NCBI GenBank assembly: GCA_910587925.1
Contig: CAJUOC010000050.1
Location: 1 to 9,486, forward strand
Length of the DNA stretch: 9,486 bases
From: an uncultured Muribaculaceae bacterium
Lineage (GTDB): Bacteria > Bacteroidota > Bacteroidia > Bacteroidales > Muribaculaceae
Reading direction: 5' to 3'
The notes beneath the pieces are model-generated. The model was not told where the DNA came from. It was given only the letters and a program-made list of their open reading frames with translations, and did no database searches. Position numbers and translations under genes: made by a program. Numbering within the stretch: the stretch's first letter is position 1; each line of letters starts with the position of its first letter. Positions 1-4,785 of this stretch are shown here, piece after piece.

Positions 1-3
1 TAG

Positions 4-23
4 CCGCAAGATTTATCTTGCGG
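4..23. repeat. Small perfect hairpin (8-bp stem, 4-nt loop)
   Basis: CCGCAAGA (4-11) and TCTTGCGG (16-23) are exact reverse complements around a TTTA loop. It is the first of several similarly sized but differently sequenced hairpins in bases 1-202. No T-run follows on either strand, so a simple intrinsic terminator is not obvious, and its gene partner would lie left of the window. A dispersed REP-like unit is the alternative. Confidence 0.6.
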
Positions 24-46
24 TGATGTGTGATGAAAGGAAATGC

Positions 47-129
47 GCATCCCAAGGGGATGCCACCCCGAGGTAAATGGGTTATAATCGCTATATCTTA
101 ACAGGCATTGTGGCATCCCCTTGGGATGC
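47..129. repeat. 20-bp perfect inverted repeat with self-palindromic arms
   Basis: GCATCCCAAGGGGATGCCAC (47-66) has its exact reverse complement at 110-129, with 43 bases between. Each arm also folds on itself: GCATCCC/GGGATGC with a 3-nt loop at 47-63, and again at 113-129. The DNA can therefore form either two small hairpins or one long-stemmed structure. The spacer (67-109) is more AT-rich and shows no clear Bacteroidetes promoter box. The pattern resembles paired REP/BIME-type intergenic repeats. A tiny invertible segment or a MITE-like remnant are weaker alternatives, because no target-site duplication is visible. Confidence 0.7.
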
Positions 130-150
130 TCGTGTGATGGCATACATCAT

Positions 151-170
151 CCGACGGATAACTCCGTCGG
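151..170. repeat. Small perfect hairpin (8-bp stem, TAAC loop)
   Basis: CCGACGGA (151-158) and TCCGTCGG (163-170) are exact reverse complements around a 4-nt TAAC loop. The size and loop resemble the hairpin at 4-23, but the sequence differs. It belongs to the intergenic hairpin cluster left of the thioesterase gene. Confidence 0.6.
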
Positions 171-183
171 CTAACATCAAGTG

Positions 184-202
184 AGAGCCGCTAAGCGGCT
201 CT
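184..202. repeat. Small perfect hairpin (8-bp stem, TAA loop)
   Basis: AGAGCCGC (184-191) and GCGGCTCT (195-202) pair exactly around TAA. It is the rightmost of five hairpins within 200 bases. It lies about 95 nt beyond the stop of the minus-strand thioesterase gene, so it could act as a transcription end for that gene, but there is no T-run. The remaining bases, 203-285, show nothing I can name. Confidence 0.55.
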
Positions 203-285
203 GCGTCGGCGGCACCAACGTGACGACATTCATCACGCGGGGTAATCAGAGGTTTTGCAAATCCTCGCCGCTTGCCGCTCATCGT

Positions 286-306
286 GCATCATGCATCATG
301 CATCAT
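286..306. repeat. Three tandem GCATCAT heptamers at the thioesterase stop codon
   Basis: GCATCAT is repeated exactly at 286-292, 293-299 and 300-306. The minus-strand thioesterase gene runs into the array and stops inside it (TGA at 298-296), so its last residues H-D-A are encoded by the repeat. Losing one copy would recreate the same end, so length variation here should be neutral for the protein. Confidence 0.7.
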
Positions 307-1057
307 GAATCGTGTAGCGGAGGGCGACGGCGACGGCGCGGGTGCCGTCGGGGCGGCGGATTTCGGTGACGCGGGTGGCGGGGTCGCGGCGGTCGGGGGC
401 GGTGACCAGGTCGACGCGCTCGCCGAAGTAGCACTCGTGGTCGAAGGTGGCGTCGAGGCGGGTGATGTCGTGGGTGTCGTAGAAGTCGAGGGGACGCAGG
501 TTGAGTACCAGGTCGAGGTAGCGGATGGTGTTGACGTGGCGGTTGAAGTCGATGTCGCAGTAGCGGAAGGTGTACTCGGCGCGCTCGCAGTCGCCGCCGG
601 CTGCGGCGGGCTTGGGTGAGCGGGCCACGGGGCAGGCGCGGTCGAGGGTGGGGAAGGCGTCGCGCTCGAGCTCGCTCAGGTCGGCCAGGCGGCGGGTGTG
701 CATGTCGATGGCGACCCATACCGAGCGGATGTGGGCGAGGGGGCGGCCGGCGGCGTCGGTCATGATGTAGCAGCGGTCGCTGAAGTAGCGGTTGTAGCCT
801 TCGATCCATGTCTCCATGGCGTATGTCTCGTTGATGGCGGGGTATCGCTCGACTTCGATGGTCATGCGGGCGAGTACCCACCCGAGGCGGTGCTCGGCAA
901 GGTTGGAGTATCCGATGCCGAGGGCGTTGGCGTGTAGTGTGGCTGTCTCGATGGCGCGGGCGGCGATGAGGGTCACGGGCATCAGGGCGCGTGCGTCGGT
1001 CTCACCGGCGGTGAGAAACCACTCGCGGCGCAGGGTGTGGGCTACTGTCGGGGGCAT
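296..1057 (-). CDS. Acyl-ACP thioesterase, FatA/FatB-like (double hot-dog)
   Basis: The predicted 253-residue enzyme hydrolyses acyl-acyl carrier protein to free fatty acid and ACP in the cytoplasm, ending fatty acid synthesis. The length fits the bacterial branch of this family (PF01643). The first hot-dog half (about 10-135) includes M-E-T-W-I-E-G (81-87). The second half (about 160-250) carries the catalytic-type motif D168-x-D-x-N172-R-H174-V-N176, and further on H-E208-C209, matching the Asn/His/Glu/Cys pattern of plant FatB enzymes. No signal peptide or membrane segment is visible. ATG at 1057 is the first start and sits just before the conserved N-terminal part; no strong Shine-Dalgarno sequence is seen, as is usual in Bacteroidetes. 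It lies 73 nt downstream of the lipoprotein gene with a hairpin between, so it may be read partly from the upstream operon. The family is clear from the motifs; chain-length preference cannot be read. Confidence 0.88.
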   Translation of the reverse strand: MPPTVAHTLRREWFLTAGETDARALMPVTLIAARAIETATLHANALGIGYSNLAEHRLGWVLARMTIEVERYPAINETYAMETWIEGYNRYFSDRCYIMTDAAGRPLAHIRSVWVAIDMHTRRLADLSELERDAFPTLDRACPVARSPKPAAAGGDCERAEYTFRYCDIDFNRHVNTIRYLDLVLNLRPLDFYDTHDITRLDATFDHECYFGERVDLVTAPDRRDPATRVTEIRRPDGTRAVAVALRYTIHDA

Positions 1058-1081
1058 GGTGTGATGGTGTCGGATATGACT

Positions 1082-1112
1082 GCAGGGGCGCAGCTGTCGG
1101 CGGCGCCCCTGC
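1082..1112 (-). terminator. GC-rich hairpin between lipoprotein and thioesterase genes
   Basis: GCAGGGGCGC (1082-1091) pairs exactly with GCGCCCCTGC (1103-1112) around an 11-nt loop, giving a 10-bp stem. It begins about 20 nt after the lipoprotein stop codon and 25 nt before the thioesterase start on the minus strand. No T-run follows, so it may be a leaky terminator or an mRNA 3'-end stabiliser within an operon. I infer the role from position only. Confidence 0.45.
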
Positions 1113-1130
1113 GGCTATTGTAGATGGATG

Positions 1131-2000
1131 TCAGTCGATTTTGATTACGAGATAGTTGGAGAGGCTCCAGAAGAGGTCGGGATTGGTGATTTTGAGCACT
1201 TTCTGACCGTCTTCGTCGACTATCTGGTAGGAGGCTGCGGGCTGGTTGGAGAGCACGCGGGCTTTCTTGGAGTGGAGGGGCAGTGAGGTGAGGGTGCGCT
1301 TGTCGCCGACGGTGAAGAATGACTGGTCGAAGTCGCCCTTCATCAGCTTGGTCTTGCGCAGGAAGCCCGACTCAATGATTTTGTGGTCTTTGAGCTCCTT
1401 GTTGCTGGCGGCTACGTAGTAGCAGGTGTTGAGCTCGTTGGTAAGCTCGGTGCTTTCCTGCTGGGCTGCGTCGCGCTCGCCGGTGACGGTGGTGACGGTG
1501 GTGTTGAGGGAGTCGACCGATGCGGTGAGAGTGCCGATGGTGCGGTTGGCGCTGTCGAGGTTGGCGCGCAGGGTCTCGATTTCGGCCGACTGAGAGTTTA
1601 TCTGGCCGCGCAGGGTCTCGATGGTCTTGCGCAGCGATGCGTTGTTGACGTTGCTTTTGTTGAGTTTGGCCTCAAGGTCGGCGAGCTGCTCGCGGCGCTG
1701 CTGCAGGGTCTGCTGTATGGCTGCGATGTCGGCCTGAATCTGGGCGCGCTGCGATGCGGTCTCGCCTTTCATGCCGTTGGTGACGGTGAGGATGTTTTCG
1801 AGGCGTTTGATCTGATCCATGCCTGATGAGATTTCGTTGACCAGGCCGAGCAGCTGGTCGCGGTCTGCGACGGCTGTGGCGAGCTCTTGCTTGGAGGCGT
1901 CCTGGAGGGCTTGCTCCTGGGCTTTCTCATCGTCGGATTTGCTTTGGCATGCGCCCAGCAGCAGGGTGGCGCACAATGCCGGTACAAGGAGTTTTTTCAT
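1131..2000 (-). CDS. Coiled-coil lipoprotein, Cbp1-like adhesin family candidate
   Basis: This is a 289-residue lipoprotein. The signal peptide (1-17) ends in the lipobox L-L-G-A-C18, so signal peptidase II should cleave before Cys18, leaving Q-S-K-S. Residues about 25-190 form a long helical coiled coil rich in Q, E, L and A. A globular C-terminal domain (about 192-289) starts near C-Y-Y-V-A-A-S-N-K-E-L-K and ends in F-W-S-L-S-N-Y-L-V-I-K-I-D. That tail resembles what I recall of the Bacteroidales lipoproteins annotated as Cbp1-family collagen-binding adhesins; this is from memory, not a search, and collagen binding here is unproven. D-S-A (149-151) and D-S-L (163-165) fit the Bacteroidetes O-glycosylation motif, consistent with export. 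I chose ATG at 2000 because it begins the signal peptide; an upstream in-frame extension would bury it. It starts 13 nt after the rsmI stop, so it is probably cotranscribed with rsmI. Confidence 0.8.
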   Translation of the reverse strand: MKKLLVPALCATLLLGACQSKSDDEKAQEQALQDASKQELATAVADRDQLLGLVNEISSGMDQIKRLENILTVTNGMKGETASQRAQIQADIAAIQQTLQQRREQLADLEAKLNKSNVNNASLRKTIETLRGQINSQSAEIETLRANLDSANRTIGTLTASVDSLNTTVTTVTGERDAAQQESTELTNELNTCYYVAASNKELKDHKIIESGFLRKTKLMKGDFDQSFFTVGDKRTLTSLPLHSKKARVLSNQPAASYQIVDEDGQKVLKITNPDLFWSLSNYLVIKID

Positions 2001-2013
2001 CGGGGGTAAGGTG

Positions 2014-2733
2014 TTATGTGTTAGTTTTGTATTTGTTGGTATGGGTGCGGGGGGCATCGTCGGTCTTGCCACCTACGACTATAACAATCTCTCCGCGCGG
2101 ATTGTTTGCGGTGAAGTATTGCAGCAGCTCGGCCAGGGTGCCGCGCACTGTGGTCTCGTGCAGTTTTGATATCTCGCGGCTGACCGAGGCGGGGCGCTCG
2201 GGGCCGCATGCCTCGGCGAGCTGGCCGAGGGTCTTGATCAGGCGCAGCGGCGACTCGTAGATGATGAATGTGCGCTCGTCGGCGGCCAGTGCCTCGAGGC
2301 GCGAGGCGCGGCCTTTCTTGGGGGGCAGGAATCCCTCGAATACAAATCGGTCGCAAGGCAGGCCGGAGCTGACCAGGGCGGGCACGAAGGCTGTCGGGCC
2401 GGGCAGTGTGACGACCTCGACGCCCAGGCGGCGGCACTCGCGCGAGAGCATGAATCCGGGGTCGGATATGCCGGGGGTGCCGGCGTCGGATATGAGGGCG
2501 ATGTCGTCGCCGGCGGCGATGCGCGATGCCAGGGCGGCGGCGGTCTCGTGCTCGTTGAATTTATGATGGGCCCGCAGCGGGGTGGTGATTTCGTAGCGCT
2601 GCATCAGCGGGGCGCTGGTGCGGGTATCCTCGGCCAGCACGAGCGACACCGAGCGCAGGGTGTCGACGGCGCGGGGTGTCATGTCGGCCAGGTTGCCCAC
2701 GGGGGTGGGCACTATGTACAGCTTACCGGCCAC
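2014..2733 (-). CDS. rsmI: 16S rRNA (cytidine-1402-2'-O)-methyltransferase RsmI
   Basis: This 239-residue protein is a tetrapyrrole-methylase-fold enzyme that uses S-adenosylmethionine to methylate the 2'-O of C1402 in the 16S rRNA decoding centre. The RsmI hallmarks are in order: L-Y-I-V-P-T-P-V-G-N (5-14), A-E-D-T-R (34-38), N-E (60-61), S-D-A-G-T-P-G-I-S-D-P-G (82-93), L-P-G-P-T-A (110-115), G-F-L-P (134-137), Y-E-S-P (159-162), S-R-E-I-S-K-L-H-E (185-193) and R-G-E-I-V-I-V-V (213-220). It is complete. It is shorter than the roughly 286-residue E. coli protein, ending in a short polar tail. The start is GTG at 2733, 4 codons before the first conserved residue; there is no in-frame ATG nearby. 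It overlaps the upstream gene by 11 nt, suggesting translational coupling. Confidence 0.95.
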   Translation of the reverse strand: MAGKLYIVPTPVGNLADMTPRAVDTLRSVSLVLAEDTRTSAPLMQRYEITTPLRAHHKFNEHETAAALASRIAAGDDIALISDAGTPGISDPGFMLSRECRRLGVEVVTLPGPTAFVPALVSSGLPCDRFVFEGFLPPKKGRASRLEALAADERTFIIYESPLRLIKTLGQLAEACGPERPASVSREISKLHETTVRGTLAELLQYFTANNPRGEIVIVVGGKTDDAPRTHTNKYKTNT

Positions 2734-3286
2734 GCTGGCTGAAGTGATTGGTGACGATGGCCAGGAAGTCGGCCACTACGGTATTGTCGGGGTCCCACTG
2801 CAGGTCGTGGAGCAGGTACTCGCGGGCTTCGTCGAGCGAGTCCATGGTCATGAGCAGGTCGATGGTGTCGCCAAACTCGGCGTCGCTGTCGGCAAAGAGC
2901 TCGCGGCGGAAGAGAAACTTGTCGTTGAGCGTGAAAGCGCGGCGCAGGTCGGGGCGCTCGCGGCGCGGGGGCATCTCGTCGACTGCCACGGGGGTGTCTT
3001 CCGGCTCTGTCTGCGGCTCTGCGGCTGTGACGCACTCCGGCTCGGCAACTGGCTCGGGCTGCGCGGGTATCTCGGGCGCAGGCTCCACGGCCGGCGCATC
3101 GGCGGGTATCTCTGCCTCGGGCGCATCGGCATCGTCGTCGCCGGCGTCCATGAGGGCGTTTATCTCGGCGAGGGCGCCGCGGGCCATGGCGAGGGCTTCG
3201 TCGCTGTTGCGGGTGGCGAGCACGCGCAGGGCGCCCTCCATCTCTACGTTGAGCGCGATGAGGCGCATTATGGTGTCGGGGGTCAT
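2723..3286 (-). CDS. Conserved Bacteroidales protein of unknown function
   Basis: I know no function for this 187-residue protein. It has three parts: a helical N-terminus (about 1-48), a very acidic proline/alanine/glutamate linker (about 49-107), and a C-terminal domain (about 112-187). That domain starts R-P-D-L-R-R-A-F-T-L-N-D-K-F-L-F-R-R-E-L-F and includes D-S-L-D-E-A-R-E-Y-L and L-Q-W-D-P-D-N. I recall this C-terminal sequence as a recurrent hypothetical-protein signature in Bacteroidales. There is no signal peptide or transmembrane segment, so it is probably cytoplasmic. I chose ATG at 3286, one base after the dacB stop codon; a TTG four codons upstream is possible but overlaps dacB. 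The C-terminal codons overlap the rsmI start by 11 nt, so the gene is wedged between a cell-wall enzyme and an rRNA methylase. That context gives no clear functional hint. Confidence 0.82.
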   Translation of the reverse strand: MTPDTIMRLIALNVEMEGALRVLATRNSDEALAMARGALAEINALMDAGDDDADAPEAEIPADAPAVEPAPEIPAQPEPVAEPECVTAAEPQTEPEDTPVAVDEMPPRRERPDLRRAFTLNDKFLFRRELFADSDAEFGDTIDLLMTMDSLDEAREYLLHDLQWDPDNTVVADFLAIVTNHFSQRGR

Positions 3287-3287
3287 A

Positions 3288-4646
3288 TCAGTTGGCAAAT
3301 GTATTTAACAGCATTTTTTCGATGGCGCCGCGCACCCGGGCTCTCGGGCAGAAGAAGCCGTTGACGATCACCACCACCGTGTGGGTGGGGCGCCCCTCCC
3401 AGTCGAGGCGGTAGCCGGCGTAGGCCTGCACGGCGGCGACGCTGCCGGTCTTCATGGCGAGGCGGCCGTTGAGGCGGGTCTTTTTGCCAAACGACTTGAG
3501 GGTGCCGTCGACGCCGGCCACGGGGAAGAAGTCGACCCACGTCGAGGCGCGCTGCCCCCCAGCCATAGTCTCGAGCACGTCGCTGATAAAGCGCGCCGAG
3601 AGGCGGTTGGAGCGCGACAGGCCGCTGCCGTCGCGTATGATGGTGAAGCGTGGCGATATGCCGCGGTCGGCCCAGTGGTCGCGCTCGGCGTCGATACAGT
3701 CGCCGCGGGTGCCCTCGGGGTCGATGGCGCGGAGCATGCCCTCGGCAAAGAGGTTGTCGGAGCGTTTCATCAGGTCGCGCAGGATGTCGGCCGCCAGGGG
3801 CGAGCGGTGGGCATATACGTCGGTGAGCGAGGCGCGCGAGGCACCTGCGGCGCGCGAGCCGATGGCGATGCCTGCGGCGCGGAGTTTGCCGCGGAGCACT
3901 CCGGCAAAGACCCCGGCAGGGTCGGGTACGCTCACGTTGACGCTCCAGTCGGGCTTGCGCTTTGCCTTGGGCGCGCGCACTACCAGATTGTCGGCCTCGG
4001 CGCCGCGGGCAACATCGATGCCCTTCTGACCTTTGGCGGCGGGCAGCAGGCGTATCTTGAGCGACGATGCCGGGCGGGTGATGCCCTTGGCGGGCAGGGC
4101 GGCCACAGTATTGCCTGCGTAGTTGAACCCATACAGGCCTGCGCCATAGGGCCAGGCGATATCCTCGACTTCCCAGGTGGGCACGGGGCCGGCGTCGGCC
4201 ATCGACTCCTCGATCACGACTGTGCCCGAAATCTCGCCGATGCCCATGCGGCGCAGGGCTGCGGCGATGGAGTCGGCCATGCCCAGGGCCTCCTTGAAGC
4301 GGTCGCTGCCGAGGGTGGGGTCGCCCGAGCCGCGCACCACCAGGTCGCCCTCCCAGCGCGAGCGCTTGCGCGGGTCGCGGCGGCCGGCCAGGCCGGTATG
4401 GGTGACAAAGCGGAAGTCGGGGCCGAGCATTTCCATCGCCGTGGCCGAGGTGATGACTTTCATCACGCTGGCCGGGGTGAGGGCCAGCGACGAATTGTGG
4501 TCGACCAGCACCCGGCCGGTCTTCAAGTCTTTGATATATATGCCGATGGATGTGCTCTCGGCGCCGTCGATGTCGAGGACCGCGGCCGGCGCCAGCAGGG
4601 CCGGCAGCAGTGCCGCGAGCATCATGAATATGCGTAGGGTCATCAT
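3288..4646 (-). CDS. dacB: D-alanyl-D-alanine carboxypeptidase/endopeptidase, PBP4 family (S13)
   Basis: This 452-residue exported penicillin-binding protein removes the terminal D-Ala from, or cleaves cross-links in, peptidoglycan in the periplasm. The N-terminus is a hydrophobic signal peptide (about 1-22, M-M-T-L-R-I-F-M-M-L then A/L/P-rich). All three active-site motifs are present: S60-V-M-K63 (nucleophile Ser60), S296-D-N298 and K399-T-G401. The long stretch between the first two motifs is the extra-domain insertion typical of family S13, and the total length is close to E. coli PBP4 (477). D-G-S-G-L-S-R-S-N (339-347) is another family signature. I chose the ATG at 4646; a second ATG follows directly at 4643, and a TTG at 4667 would only add residues before the signal peptide. 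It is the first gene of a minus-strand operon and is divergent from the CotH-family gene. Confidence 0.93.
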   Translation of the reverse strand: MMTLRIFMMLAALLPALLAPAAVLDIDGAESTSIGIYIKDLKTGRVLVDHNSSLALTPASVMKVITSATAMEMLGPDFRFVTHTGLAGRRDPRKRSRWEGDLVVRGSGDPTLGSDRFKEALGMADSIAAALRRMGIGEISGTVVIEESMADAGPVPTWEVEDIAWPYGAGLYGFNYAGNTVAALPAKGITRPASSLKIRLLPAAKGQKGIDVARGAEADNLVVRAPKAKRKPDWSVNVSVPDPAGVFAGVLRGKLRAAGIAIGSRAAGASRASLTDVYAHRSPLAADILRDLMKRSDNLFAEGMLRAIDPEGTRGDCIDAERDHWADRGISPRFTIIRDGSGLSRSNRLSARFISDVLETMAGGQRASTWVDFFPVAGVDGTLKSFGKKTRLNGRLAMKTGSVAAVQAYAGYRLDWEGRPTHTVVVIVNGFFCPRARVRGAIEKMLLNTFAN

Positions 4647-4672
4647 TGTGCGTTTTGGAAGAAACAACGCCG

Positions 4673-4724
4673 CGGGGCGCCATTCGGCGCAAAATTAACT
4701 AAATTTTATGACAAAGGCGCCCCG
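4673..4724. repeat. 9-bp perfect inverted repeat in the divergent dacB/CotH promoter region
   Basis: CGGGGCGCC (4673-4681) and GGCGCCCCG (4716-4724) are exact reverse complements. They flank an AT-rich stretch that contains the likely dacB -7 box. The right arm can also fold locally as CCCCG-TCGT-CGGGG (4720-4733). The position suits an operator or an mRNA leader structure, but in GC-rich DNA a 9-bp repeat can also arise by chance. Confidence 0.4.
4690..4697 (-). promoter_or_regulatory. Candidate dacB promoter, -7 box
   Basis: On the minus strand this reads TAATTTTG, matching the Bacteroidetes -7 consensus TAnnTTTG, 43 nt before the dacB ATG. No convincing TTG was found at the -33 spacing, so the call rests on the -7 box and the position. 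Confidence 0.45.
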
Positions 4725-4742
4725 TCGTCGGGGAATAATCCA

Positions 4743-4750
4743 TATATTTG
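4743..4750 (+). promoter_or_regulatory. Candidate promoter for the CotH-family/ATPase unit
   Basis: TATATTTG fits the Bacteroidetes -7 consensus TAnnTTTG and lies 35 nt before the GTG start at 4786. That would place transcription start near 4757 and rules out a translation start at the in-frame ATG at 4708. There is no good -33 TTG. Confidence 0.5.
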
Positions 4751-4785
4751 TGCTCACATACCAATCATACTTACTTTATACCACT

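Noticed and set aside
83..88. TATAAT as a sigma-70-type -10 box
   Set aside because: Bacteroidetes use a different consensus (TTG / TAnnTTTG), and no gene follows in either direction at a suitable distance.
4..202. CRISPR array
   Set aside because: The palindromes differ in sequence and spacing; there is no constant direct repeat and no cas gene.
91..282. 63-residue minus-strand open frame in the left intergenic region
   Set aside because: It is built from the hairpin repeats themselves, with no recognisable domain, so it is probably spurious.
3381..4637. Long open frame on the plus strand opposite dacB
   Set aside because: It mirrors dacB codons in GC-rich DNA; the translation is a G/A/V-rich low-complexity sequence without motifs, while the minus strand has all PBP4 active-site motifs.
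4708..4785. ATG at 4708 as start of the CotH-family protein
   Set aside because: It adds 26 residues before a clean signal peptide and lies upstream of the TATATTTG promoter box.
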